Positions 15,700-23,489 of a stretch of DNA of 64,000 bases are shown piece by piece. The notes below the pieces were generated by a model. That model made no database searches. It was not told the origin of the DNA and worked only from the letters and a program-made list of their open reading frames with translations. Position 1 is the stretch's first letter. Every line of letters starts with the position of its first letter. The stretch is taken from assembly GCA_035376985.1 (NCBI GenBank), contig DAOSSA010000009.1, positions 10,745-74,744 on the forward strand. The letters run 5' to 3'. Position numbers and translations under genes: made by a program. This DNA is from Brevifilum sp029548365. Lineage in GTDB: Bacteria; Chloroflexota; Anaerolineae; Anaerolineales; Anaerolineaceae.

Positions 15700-15792
15700 C
15701 TGACGGTTGAATGGGAAGGTGAACGACCACAAATCCATCGTTCCCTTGCCATTTTTTCATCTCTGATCGATCAACGGATTAAGGGTGACATT

Positions 15793-16524
15793 TTGACCCA
15801 ACCTTTCCTTTCCATCATTATCCCAGCCCATAACGAAGCTGAACGGCTTCCATCCACCCTGGAGAAAATTGACCGCTTCCTCGCGCAGCAGGCGTATCCA
15901 GCCGAAGTACTGGTGGTGGAGAACGGCAGCAGCGATGCAACTTTAACCCTTGCTCAAAGCTACCAGGAACGCATGCCATACCTGCGGGTGTTAACAGAAG
16001 CACCGCGCGGGAAAGGCCTGGCTGTGCGGCGCGGCATGCTGGCAGCACAGGGCGAATACCGCTTTTTATGCGACGCTGATTTATCGATGCCCATTGACCA
16101 GGTGAACCGTTTTTTACCCCCCGCCCTGGCAGGGGTGGACGTGGCCATCGGGTCGCGCGAGCTGCCCGGGTCGGTGCGCTATGATGAGCCGGGCTATCGG
16201 CACCTGATCGGGCGGGTATTCAACGCCATGGTGCGCGGGCTGGTGCTGCCAGGAATCCAGGATTCGCAGTGCGGATTCAAGTGCTTCCGGGGTGATGTCG
16301 CCGATGCCGTCTTCCCCCTGCAAACCCTGGTCGGGATGTCTTTTGATGCTGAAGTATTATTCATCGCCTGGCAGATGGGTTACAGTGTGTGTGAAGTGGC
16401 GATCGACTGGTATTTTGATCCTGACAGCAGGGTTAGGCTAGTGCAGGATTCGTTACTCATGGCGTTCGATTTGCTGAAAATCCGCTCAAACGCCAGGCAG
16501 GGGCTGTATGACGCCCAGGGTTAA
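15793..16524 (+). CDS. Family 2 glycosyltransferase, dolichyl-phosphate sugar synthase-like
   Basis: GT2 enzyme of 243 residues with SIIIPAHNEAERLP at the N-terminus (nucleotide-sugar fold), ENGSSDAT, the metal-binding CDADLSMP, and the QCGFKCFR segment seen in Alg5/DPM-type transferases. No C-terminal transmembrane helices are evident. It probably transfers a hexose from a nucleotide sugar to a polyprenyl-phosphate carrier (family inference). The start appears to be TTG with AAGGGTGA upstream. Its 3' end overlaps rnhB by 17 bases, so the two are translated from one message. Confidence 0.8.
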   Translation: MTQPFLSIIIPAHNEAERLPSTLEKIDRFLAQQAYPAEVLVVENGSSDATLTLAQSYQERMPYLRVLTEAPRGKGLAVRRGMLAAQGEYRFLCDADLSMPIDQVNRFLPPALAGVDVAIGSRELPGSVRYDEPGYRHLIGRVFNAMVRGLVLPGIQDSQCGFKCFRGDVADAVFPLQTLVGMSFDAEVLFIAWQMGYSVCEVAIDWYFDPDSRVRLVQDSLLMAFDLLKIRSNARQGLYDAQG

Positions 16525-17188
16525 ATTTGACCCGGCGCTGCTGCCCGAACGACCGGACCTTTCCTTTGAAAACGAATTATGGAAAAAGGGGGCAACCCTG
16601 GTGGCTGGCATCGATGAGGCCGGGCGCGGCGCGCTGGCCGGGCCGGTGGCCGTCGGCGCGGTGGTACTGCCGGGTGAGCAGGTTGATTTAATGTCCCGTC
16701 TGAGCGGTATCCGCGATTCCAAGATCATGACATCGGCTGAACGGGAGCACTGGGCAGCAGAGATCAGGACGGTCGCGCTGGGCTGGGGGGTGGGTTTCGC
16801 TTCCAATACGGAAATTGATCATATGGGTATTGTCCCGGCCACACGCCTGGCGGCTCAGCGGGCGCTGGACGCCCTGAATGTGACTCCTGCACACCTGCTG
16901 GTGGATTACCTGCTCCTGACGGGGGTAACAGTCTCTCAAACAAGCCTGGTCAAGGGCGACGCCCGTTCTCTGTCGATCGCAGCGGCTTCAATTTTAGCTA
17001 AAACCGGTCGGGATGCCGTGTTGATTGAGATGGAACAGATCCACCCCGGGTACGGCTTTGCCCGCAATAAGGGCTATGCCACCCGCACGCATCGTTTGGC
17101 GGTACGCGAGTTGGGGCCGTGTGCGGTTCACCGGCGGAGTTTTGCGCCGGTGTGTGAATATGATTCATTGTTTCCGCCTGAGATGTAG
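16508..17188 (+). CDS. rnhB: Ribonuclease HII
   Basis: Cleaves RNA in RNA-DNA hybrids, including single ribonucleotides in DNA. 226 residues: GIDEAGRGALAGPV (first two acidic catalytic residues, near 36-37), VDYLLL with the third Asp, and AAASILAKTGRD with the last Asp; the terminal region YGFARNKGYAT...HRRSFAPV is typical. Begins inside the end of the glycosyltransferase gene, a common tight arrangement. A short hairpin (ACCTGC/GCAGGT, 17191-17210) separates it from convergent nadE. Confidence 0.95.
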   Translation: MTPRVKFDPALLPERPDLSFENELWKKGATLVAGIDEAGRGALAGPVAVGAVVLPGEQVDLMSRLSGIRDSKIMTSAEREHWAAEIRTVALGWGVGFASNTEIDHMGIVPATRLAAQRALDALNVTPAHLLVDYLLLTGVTVSQTSLVKGDARSLSIAAASILAKTGRDAVLIEMEQIHPGYGFARNKGYATRTHRLAVRELGPCAVHRRSFAPVCEYDSLFPPEM

Positions 17189-17220
17189 ATACCTGCCAAG
17201 GATGCAGGTGGCTCCAGTGA

Positions 17221-18048
17221 TTAATTCCGCCCCCAATCCCACAGACTTGAGAGGTCATACGCCTTTTTGTCCGCGGAGAGCCAGGCAATGGGCGGCATGA
17301 CCCGTTTGAAGTGGTTCTGACGCACCCTGTGCACCACGCGCTTGACAAATTCGCGCGCAAAGCCCGCTTTGATGCAGGCTTCGGGATGATAGCCCCGCTC
17401 GACCAGCAAATACAACAGCCCGTCGACCTCGCCGTAGGTGAAGCCCAGCTCATCTTCGTCGGTTTGTCCTTCCCACAGGTCGGCTGAAGGTGCTTTGTTG
17501 ATCACTGTTAAAGGTACGCCCAGGTGCCGGGCCAGCAGGCGCACCTGGGTTTTGAACAAATCGCCCAATGGCTGCAAGGCAACGCCCGAATCGCCGTGGA
17601 CGGTGGTATAGCCCAGCAGCAGCTCAGTTTTATTGCTGGCGCCCACCACCAGACCGTTGAAGACCACGGATTGGTCAAACAGCACGATCATGCGCATGCG
17701 TGCCATAAGATTGCCCGCCCGTAAGCGGCTCATATCGGGGAATTTAGCGATCAACGGGTCGACCATGGGGGTGATCTCGACTGTCAGCGACCGGACGCCG
17801 AGGGCATCAATCATCGCCTGTGCATCAACCAGCGTATGCTGCGGCGAGGTCCTATAGGGCAGGCGCACCGCCAGCACATTTTCAGGTCCCAGCGCTCTGG
17901 CACATAAATACAGGCTGACCGCTGAATCCAGACCGCCGGAGACGCCCAGCAGGGCACGCTGGAACCCTGCCCGGTTCAGTTCAGTGCGGATGAACCCGGT
18001 GAGGATTTTTTCAGTCTGTTCAGCCTCGATGGTCAGGTCGATGTTCAT
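17221..18048 (-). CDS. nadE: NAD+ synthase (ammonia-dependent type)
   Basis: Amidates nicotinic acid adenine dinucleotide to NAD+. 275 residues with the PP-loop SGGLDSA near residue 38, VGASNKTELLLGY, and the GDLFKTQVRLLARHLGVP segment. There is no N-terminal glutaminase (nitrilase) domain, so it should use free ammonia or a separate amidotransferase. The sequence around TVHGDSGVALQPLGD is intact. Stands alone on its strand, convergent with rnhB. Confidence 0.93.
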   Translation of the reverse strand: MNIDLTIEAEQTEKILTGFIRTELNRAGFQRALLGVSGGLDSAVSLYLCARALGPENVLAVRLPYRTSPQHTLVDAQAMIDALGVRSLTVEITPMVDPLIAKFPDMSRLRAGNLMARMRMIVLFDQSVVFNGLVVGASNKTELLLGYTTVHGDSGVALQPLGDLFKTQVRLLARHLGVPLTVINKAPSADLWEGQTDEDELGFTYGEVDGLLYLLVERGYHPEACIKAGFAREFVKRVVHRVRQNHFKRVMPPIAWLSADKKAYDLSSLWDWGRN

Positions 18049-18171
18049 GTTTTACCCGTTTCGGCGCTCGTCATTCTTTCCGTAAATTCGTTGAGCGAGG
18101 TGGTCTTTGCTGTATTTTACCTGGTTTTGATCCGAAAATATTCAGCGGCCTGTCAGTATAAGTGATCAAGG

Positions 18172-18177
18172 TATAAT
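18172..18177 (+). promoter_or_regulatory. TATAAT -10 box for the acetyltransferase gene
   Basis: TATAAT about 80 bases upstream of the chosen start at 18257. The leader then contains a perfect 14-base palindrome, GATTTTTAAAAATC, at 18208-18221, which also occurs after the MacB-type permease gene at 44730. Confidence 0.5.
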
Positions 18178-18256
18178 ATTTTTATCGTCCATTGTTTAAG
18201 CAGCATTGATTTTTAAAAATCACCCTGAGCAATGCGAGCCAGGCGTACCAGATAGC

Positions 18257-18712
18257 ATGAGTTTCAGTATGAGCGATTGGTCCATCCACGTTGCCAGTTG
18301 GCGCGATTACACCCAGTTATCCCAGCTCGAACGGGCGTGTTTTCCGGCAGAAGACCTGTGGCCTTTTTGGGACCTGATCGGCGTGCTGACCCTGCCCGGT
18401 GTGGTGCGTTTAAAGGCACTTGTGGGCGAGCAGATGGTGGGATTCATTGCTGGCGAGCGTGATCTTGAAAGGCGCATCGGCTGGGTGACCACCCTCGGCG
18501 TGATGCCTGAATACCGGCGTCTCGGCATCGCCCTGGCTTTGCTGGCAGCCTGCGAACGGGACCTGGATATGCCCAACATCCGGCTCAGTGTGCGGGAATC
18601 TAACCGGGCGGCTATTTGCCTGTATGAGGGGCAAGGTTATGCGATCATTAACCGCTGGAAGAAATACTACGTGGGCGGTGAAGATGCCCTGGTGTTTGAA
18701 AAAAGAATTTGA
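18257..18712 (+). CDS. GNAT-family N-acetyltransferase
   Basis: About 151 residues from the ATG at 18257; a TTG at 18206 would add 17 residues. The acetyl-CoA motif A reads VTTLGVMPEYRRLGIALALLAACE, and NRAAICLYEGQGYAIINRWKKYY is the usual motif B end, close to the RimI subgroup. The acceptor (protein N-terminus or small amine) is unknown. Its stop codon lies inside the -35 element of the next promoter, so downstream expression is separately controlled. Confidence 0.8.
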   Translation: MSFSMSDWSIHVASWRDYTQLSQLERACFPAEDLWPFWDLIGVLTLPGVVRLKALVGEQMVGFIAGERDLERRIGWVTTLGVMPEYRRLGIALALLAACERDLDMPNIRLSVRESNRAAICLYEGQGYAIINRWKKYYVGGEDALVFEKRI

Positions 18713-18737
18713 CATTACAGGCGAGGAGGTTTATACT
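18709..18737 (+). promoter_or_regulatory. Near-consensus promoter (TTGACA-17-TATACT)
   Basis: -35 TTGACA (18709-18714), 17-base spacer, -10 TATACT (18732-18737). This is among the best promoter matches in the window. The predicted start at about 18744-18745 coincides with an ATG. Confidence 0.75.
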
Positions 18738-18744
18738 CAGACCC

Positions 18745-18835
18745 ATGAAGCTGTGTGCAAAAGGTACATATGCAAACAATCAACCGAAGACAAAGAGTTT
18801 ATAGCACGCCGGCAGGACCGCGCGTGCTTTTTTTT
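18745..18835 (+). ncRNA. Short transcript with leaderless 19-codon ORF, possible attenuator
   Basis: Between a strong promoter and an intrinsic terminator lies a transcript of about 90 bases. It begins at or beside an ATG opening a 19-codon frame (MKLCAKGTYANNQPKTKSL) whose TAG stop (18802-18804) touches the first base of the terminator stem. Read-through would continue into the SWIM gene at 18868. It may be a leader peptide controlling termination or a separate small RNA; the peptide matches nothing I recognise. Confidence 0.5.
18803..18835 (+). terminator. Intrinsic terminator before the SWIM gene
   Basis: Stem AGCACGC/GCGTGCT extended by CGG/CCG with one bulged C, five-base loop, then eight T. 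It ends 32 bases before the SWIM-protein start. Confidence 0.8.
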
Positions 18836-18867
18836 ATTTCCCCACCTATAGAAAGGAAAAGTGCGCC

Positions 18868-19110
18868 ATGGACTATGGAATGATTGGCAAAATGGAAAAA
18901 GCCAAACGCTACGCAGAAGAACGAGAACGGATTGTATTCAAGCAATTCAATGTCCTGTTTACAGGGAATCACAACGATCACACGGTGACCTATGAAGATG
19001 GGGAGTGGGGCTGTACGTGTGAATTTTTTCACTCACGCGGCCGCTGCAGCCATACCATGGCGCTCGAGTTGATTCTCGAGCAGATGGTCGATATTGCCCA
19101 GGAAGTCTGA
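18868..19110 (+). CDS. Small SWIM zinc-finger protein
   Basis: 80 residues. A basic/acidic N-terminal helix is followed by a SWIM module: VTYEDGEWGCTCEFFHSRGRCSHTMALEL, giving the CxCx(n)CxH zinc pattern (two Cys in CTC, then Cys and His in RCSH). SWIM domains bind zinc and mediate DNA or protein contacts; usually they are part of larger proteins such as helicases, so a free-standing 80-residue version is of interest. AAAGGA precedes the ATG. It is flanked by terminators on both sides, so it is expressed as its own unit, possibly through the attenuator upstream. Confidence 0.8.
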   Translation: MDYGMIGKMEKAKRYAEERERIVFKQFNVLFTGNHNDHTVTYEDGEWGCTCEFFHSRGRCSHTMALELILEQMVDIAQEV

Positions 19111-19143
19111 TCTCGCAATTTATTGCACTCAACAAGAAAATAC

Positions 19144-19174
19144 CAGGCCGTGCGATGACACGGCCTGTTTTTTT
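19144..19174 (+). terminator. Intrinsic terminator after the SWIM gene
   Basis: Nine-base stem CAGGCCGTG/CACGGCCTG with a six-base loop (CGATGA) and seven T, 33 bases after the stop codon. Confidence 0.9.
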
Positions 19175-19283
19175 AACCCGTAGTAGTCATGTATTACGAG
19201 CTGACACAAAAAAATTTCCAGCAGCGATTTCATAGCAAAACCGAAACCCGCCGCTGTTTGCACAACCCCCTTAATCGATTACC

Positions 19284-20105
19284 CTAATCTTTGAACAGGT
19301 TGGGCTCTTCCACCAACCGCCTTTGCGGTTGGAGATTATCCAGGATGTGCATATCCTCTCCGTCAAGCTGGAAGAAGATATCCGCGTTCTCCAAAATACG
19401 TGCCTCGTGGATCGATTTTGGGATGGTCACCAGGTCGTGGTTGACCAGCCAAGCCAGCATCACCTGGGCGGGTGTTCTGGAGTATTTTTGGGCGATTTTC
19501 ACCAGTTTTTCGTGGTTGAAAAACTTCGCCCTGGCAACTGGACTGTAGGCTTCAATTTGAATCCCTTTTTCCCGGCAATACGCCAGCAGTTCTTGTTGAT
19601 AGAGAAAGGTGTGAAATTCAACCTGGTTAATCGCCGGGACCACATCGGTTCTGCCCAGTAAGTCTTCAAGCAGATCAACAGGGAAGTTGCTGACGCCAAT
19701 GCTGCGGGTCAGACCGCGTGAATGCAATTCAACCAGCGCCTGCCAGGTTTCAAAGGTGCGCTCGATATTTGACAGGTTAGGCCAGTGGATCAGCAGCAGG
19801 TCAACATACTCTGTTTGCAGCGCCTGCAGGCTTTTTTCTAACGAGCGCATGCTCTTTTCATACCCCTGGTTTGAGGTAGTGATTTTTGTGGTGATGTAAA
19901 TATCTTCTCGCGAGCGGCCGCTGGCTTTCCAGCCTTTGCCGACATCCTTCTCGTTATCATAGCCCTGGGCGGTGTCGATGTGGTCATAGCCGTGGGTGAG
20001 GGCAAATTCTACTGCGTGTTGACAATCCCGACCGCGTGCCAGCCACGTGCCCAGCCCCAGCAGGGGAATCTCAACCCCGTCATTAGTGGTGATCTTTTTC
20101 TTCAT
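19284..20105 (-). CDS. Aldo/keto reductase
   Basis: NADPH-dependent carbonyl reductase of the single-domain (AKR5-like, 2,5-diketogluconate reductase) type, 273 residues. The catalytic tetrad is visible as Asp and Tyr in HIDTAQGYDNE, Lys in ITTKI and His in LLIHWP. IPKS near the C-terminus is the cofactor phosphate site. AGGAG precedes the ATG. Substrate unknown. No adjacent gene on the same strand. Confidence 0.9.
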   Translation of the reverse strand: MKKKITTNDGVEIPLLGLGTWLARGRDCQHAVEFALTHGYDHIDTAQGYDNEKDVGKGWKASGRSREDIYITTKITTSNQGYEKSMRSLEKSLQALQTEYVDLLLIHWPNLSNIERTFETWQALVELHSRGLTRSIGVSNFPVDLLEDLLGRTDVVPAINQVEFHTFLYQQELLAYCREKGIQIEAYSPVARAKFFNHEKLVKIAQKYSRTPAQVMLAWLVNHDLVTIPKSIHEARILENADIFFQLDGEDMHILDNLQPQRRLVEEPNLFKD

Positions 20106-20321
20106 CGCACTCCTTTCTTTTTAACGTGTGGGGTTTTAATTCTACCTGCTGAAACCTGGGATAAAAACCTGCTGCTCAGTTATGGATTGGACAAATTGCT
20201 AAAATTTTGCTCCAGTAAAAAGAAGCTGGCCGGATTAAATGGCATTAAGGGCTTTCCCGGTATACTTAATCTGCCCGGCCGGCTGTGAGCCTATTTATTA
20301 CAACTATTCAAGGAAATAGGA

Positions 20322-20951
20322 TTGAACAAAATCACTCGTTGGGTTCGTTATAATTTGCGTTATTTTGGCCAACCTCCCTGGGATACGGGCATTTCACCGC
20401 CGGAATTGATTCGATTTCTACAAAGCGTCCCACCGGGTAAAGCCCTGGATGTGGGTTGCGGTACGGGTACCAATTTAGTAAGCATGGCCTCTTACGGCTG
20501 GCAGGTGGTCGGGATTGACCTGGCCTGGATTTCCGTAATTAAGTCGCGCACCAAGCTGAACCAGGCTGGGGTGAGGGGCCGTGTGATCCACGGGGATGTT
20601 TCCTCAGGGGTACGCCCGGGAAAAGAATTTGACCTGGTTTTGGATATTGGCTGTTATCATGATTTGCGCTCCAGAGAGCGTTCAGCTTACCAGGCTAATT
20701 TGGCAAATTGGCTGAAACCGGGTGGTTATTTTCTGCTCTATGCACACCGAAAAAAGGCTGTTACGGATCTACATGGCCTATCTGAAAGCGATTTCGTCCA
20801 GCTTTCAGACTTTTTGTGCTGCCAATGGCGTGAAGACTCTGTTGAGCGTCGGCCAGACGGTGGTGGTGGTCACCCGTCGACCTGGGCAGCCTTTATGCGC
20901 TGTAAAAATGATGATCAAGCGAAAAGCTTGCCCGTAACTGGAGAGGGTTGA
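20322..20951 (+). CDS. SAM-dependent class I methyltransferase
   Basis: 209 residues with the SAM-binding motif LDVGCGTGTN (~43-52), VVGIDLAW as motif II, and FDLVLDIGCYHDL as the post-I/motif IV region. Small-molecule methyltransferase fold; no substrate domain identified. Start is TTG with AAGGA eight to nine bases upstream. The stop overlaps the TTG start of the following acetyltransferase (TTGA), so they form a coupled pair. Confidence 0.82.
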   Translation: MNKITRWVRYNLRYFGQPPWDTGISPPELIRFLQSVPPGKALDVGCGTGTNLVSMASYGWQVVGIDLAWISVIKSRTKLNQAGVRGRVIHGDVSSGVRPGKEFDLVLDIGCYHDLRSRERSAYQANLANWLKPGGYFLLYAHRKKAVTDLHGLSESDFVQLSDFLCCQWREDSVERRPDGGGGHPSTWAAFMRCKNDDQAKSLPVTGEG

Positions 20952-21730
20952 ATTCTTTGCAAGAATTTTTAGAAATTTACACGGCCAACCCTTGCCGCAC
21001 ACTTCCTAACGCATTTTGGAAAACAGCGGGTAGTTGGTCAGAGACTGAGCTGAGGATTTCCCGAGATCCTGCGGGGGTGGTCACTTCACTGGTCTTGAAA
21101 AAAGATCAGCGGTTGATGGCGTTTTGGTGTGCTGACTCGGGAAAACACCCTTTAAGTCAGGAAAAGATCGAGCACACACCTTTTGCCCTTGTTCACGCTG
21201 ATGGCTTACCCATATTTTCGGGCCGCAAATTCGCCCACCGTCGAGCCTATTTTCGCCTGATCAACCAAGGACACTCTGAAAAGGCCCTGTGTCCACCCGG
21301 GTTCACTTTTCAAGTGGTCAATCCTAAGGAAGATATCGATGCAATTGCAGATTTTATTTGTGATTGTTACACTGAAATCAAAGTCAGCTCTCAAATTGTC
21401 CGAACCTGGACCGGGCACTTTGTTTATGACCCCGAGCTCTGGGTTTGGGTTGTTCATCAAGCCAGCGGAGTCAAAGTAGGTTTAGGGATCGCTGAACGTG
21501 ATCCGAGGGTGCCAGAAGCTTCATTAGAGTGGGTCCAAGTACATCCGGCTTACCGGGGAAAAGGCCTTGGAAAGGCGCTTGTCAATGAATTGTCTCAGCG
21601 GGCATTAGAAGAGGTTGCTTTTCTCACTGTCTCGGGCGAGGTGGAGAGTGAGTCTCAACCAGAACAACTTTATCGAAGTTGCGGTTTTACCGGGGATGAC
21701 GTTTGGTGGCTGTTGTACGACGAAATCTAA
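20948..21730 (+). CDS. GNAT-family acetyltransferase with N-terminal extension
   Basis: 260 residues. The N-terminal ~120 residues are of unknown family, and the C-terminal half is a GNAT domain: SLEWVQVHPAYRGKGLGKALVNEL (acetyl-CoA motif A) and EQLYRSCGFTGDDVWW (motif B). Translation is coupled to the upstream methyltransferase by a TTGA stop/start overlap, suggesting the two modify a common substrate or act in one pathway (inference). Confidence 0.78.
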   Translation: MNSLQEFLEIYTANPCRTLPNAFWKTAGSWSETELRISRDPAGVVTSLVLKKDQRLMAFWCADSGKHPLSQEKIEHTPFALVHADGLPIFSGRKFAHRRAYFRLINQGHSEKALCPPGFTFQVVNPKEDIDAIADFICDCYTEIKVSSQIVRTWTGHFVYDPELWVWVVHQASGVKVGLGIAERDPRVPEASLEWVQVHPAYRGKGLGKALVNELSQRALEEVAFLTVSGEVESESQPEQLYRSCGFTGDDVWWLLYDEI

Positions 21731-21882
21731 GCGTTTCGGGGCTTGATATCAACCCGTACATATTGTAGGATACAATCAATAGGTGTTGGACAGTTATGCA
21801 CCAGCCCAAAACGTTGGGTCAAATTTTGCCTGTGTGAATTTTAATACCTTGATTCGTATAAAAATTAATTTGGAACGGACCG

Positions 21883-22311
21883 ATGCAAGATGAACGCTTA
21901 TTAAATCGAGATGCGCCCCCTCGGCCTGAGCTGATCCGCCAGATCATCGGCAGGGAAGTCTTCCCGGTTTGGGTGGCCGTCAACCGTTATTTGCAGGCAC
22001 ACTATCCGGATTTTGAGGTTGAATTAACTTATTACAACACCCAGCGCGGTTGGGGACAGGATTATCGCAAAGCGGCACAACGATTGTGCATCCTGTTTCC
22101 AGAGCGGGGCGGGTTTACTGTGCTCCTGACCCTCACCCAGCATGCCGAGGAGGCAGCCCAGGGCAAGATTAATTACTTCAACGCCCGCCTTCGAGAATTA
22201 TTGAACCAGCCCTCTGCACTGCCGCAGGGACGCTGGCTGTGGCTGCGCATTGAGGATCACACGGATTTTGTGGGGTTAAAATTACTACTTGAGATCATTT
22301 CCTCTGGTTGA
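21883..22311 (+). CDS. DUF3788 family protein
   Basis: 142 residues resembling DUF3788: an early helical part, GWGQDYRKAAQRLCILFPERGGFTVLLTL as the family core, and GRWLWLRIEDHTDFVGLKLLLEI at the end. Function unknown. ATG start with only a weak upstream Shine-Dalgarno. Appears monocistronic. Confidence 0.7.
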   Translation: MQDERLLNRDAPPRPELIRQIIGREVFPVWVAVNRYLQAHYPDFEVELTYYNTQRGWGQDYRKAAQRLCILFPERGGFTVLLTLTQHAEEAAQGKINYFNARLRELLNQPSALPQGRWLWLRIEDHTDFVGLKLLLEIISSG

Positions 22312-22636
22312 ACAGTAAAGCATATTTGCCAGCCTCAAAGACTTTGTGTATTCCCACCCTTGACAGGGTTCCCTGACAACAACTTTTTAAAAAGGCACGT
22401 ATTATTAAACATCATTTTTTTCAACACGCTCTGTCAGTTTGTTTGTGTTCGTGATAGAATACTGTGCAGGTTGTTTACAAGCCAGCATAATTATGAAAAA
22501 AGCAATCAATGGCTGGATCAGGAGGTTTTAATCACCTGATGAAAATGCTTTGAGAGCGGATTATGTAATCAGGGTAACCTTACGGGCGATCCTTTAACTT
22601 ATAAATTGAAAATTTTATTTTTGGAGGAAAAAACCG
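22312..22636 (+). promoter_or_regulatory. mgtC promoter and structured leader
   Basis: A 325-base gap. A -10 like box TAGAAT (22455-22460) with a loose -35 suggests a start near 22467 and a leader of about 170 bases. The leader holds a hairpin (CCAGC...GGCTGG, 22482-22515), a second one with ATCAGG/CCTGAT arms (22517-22540), a small GATTA/TAATC hairpin, and a 12-codon ORF (MKKAINGWIRRF, 22493-22531) spanning the first stem. It does not match the M-box found upstream of mgtA. The first part (to about 22430) shows no clear signal. Confidence 0.4.
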
Positions 22637-23308
22637 ATGATGATTACTGAAAAACAAATCATCTTGCGAATACTGGTAGGGGCTCTCTTGGGTGGCGTGA
22701 TTGGCTTTGAACGTGAACGGCACGATCAACCAGCCGGGCTTCGTACCCATATCATCCTGGTGATTGGCGCCACTCTGGCCATGATTTTATCGGTTAATTT
22801 GGGACATCTCTATGCCCGGGAAAGTTCCCCTTTTGACCCTGCGCGCATTGCAGCCCAGGTGATCTCCGGAATCGGTTTCCTGGGTGCTGGCGCGATTTTG
22901 CGTTATGGCTATAACGTCAAAGGCTTGACCACAGCGACTTCCTTGTGGACCATGGCGATTGTTGGTATGTCTGTGGGTGCAGGTTATTACCTGGTTGCTG
23001 TAGTCGCCACTGCGCTCATGCTGGGCGTTCTAACACTTCTGAATATGATTGAAAATCGCTTTCTTCGCGCCTCTATTTCACGATTAATTATTATTGAAGC
23101 GGAGTATCGCAAGGGACTGGTCAGGACGATCAGGGAAAGTATCGCTCAACATTCTGATAAACAGATGAATTTTAACGCTCAGAGAAATGTTAAGAACAAC
23201 CGCATGCAAATTACAACGCTGGCTCGTTTTACAAATGATGAGCCCATAGAAATGTTGATTGATTCGCTTTACGAAATTGATGAGATTGATAGTGTAAAAA
23301 TCCAGTGA
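22637..23308 (+). CDS. mgtC: MgtC/SapB family membrane protein
   Basis: 223 residues. Four or five transmembrane helices lie in the first ~145 residues, carrying the family hallmarks GALLGGVIGFERERHDQPAGLRTH and the GIGFLGAGAIL segment followed by GLTTATSLW. A C-terminal soluble ACT-like region (~80 residues) follows. MgtC proteins are linked to magnesium limitation and to control of F-type ATPase and phosphate uptake in other bacteria. GGAGG lies nine bases before the ATG. The long structured leader suggests post-initiation control. Confidence 0.9.
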   Translation: MMITEKQIILRILVGALLGGVIGFERERHDQPAGLRTHIILVIGATLAMILSVNLGHLYARESSPFDPARIAAQVISGIGFLGAGAILRYGYNVKGLTTATSLWTMAIVGMSVGAGYYLVAVVATALMLGVLTLLNMIENRFLRASISRLIIIEAEYRKGLVRTIRESIAQHSDKQMNFNAQRNVKNNRMQITTLARFTNDEPIEMLIDSLYEIDEIDSVKIQ

Positions 23309-23489
23309 GCCCAAACTGAAACCTTAGCGGGCTTCTATTCCCCCAGTTTTCTACCGTTATCTGCAATCCCTGGCTTGAATGTTTTAAAGCCGGTTTGTTT
23401 CAGATGTGGAACACAAGGGCGCGGTAGGCTTGTGAGGATGTAAAACCGTTTTTCCTTTAAAAGGCCTTATTTATGGGCAGTTAAACGGC

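Noticed and set aside
14999..15703. 234-codon plus-strand ORF spanning the esterase and tRNA
   Set aside because: Antisense to the esterase, and its end is read-through of the tRNA-Pro gene.
15602..15760. In-frame extension of the esterase gene upstream of 15601
   Set aside because: It is the complement of the tRNA-Pro gene, and a TATAAT lies between it and the chosen ATG.
18803..18835. Possible SRP RNA because of a GGCAGGACCG word
   Set aside because: The conserved tetraloop and GGAAGNAGC segments are absent; the word is the loop of a terminator.
22312..22636. M-box riboswitch upstream of mgtC
   Set aside because: The TAGGTGAGGCT and TTAAAGCTC elements are missing.
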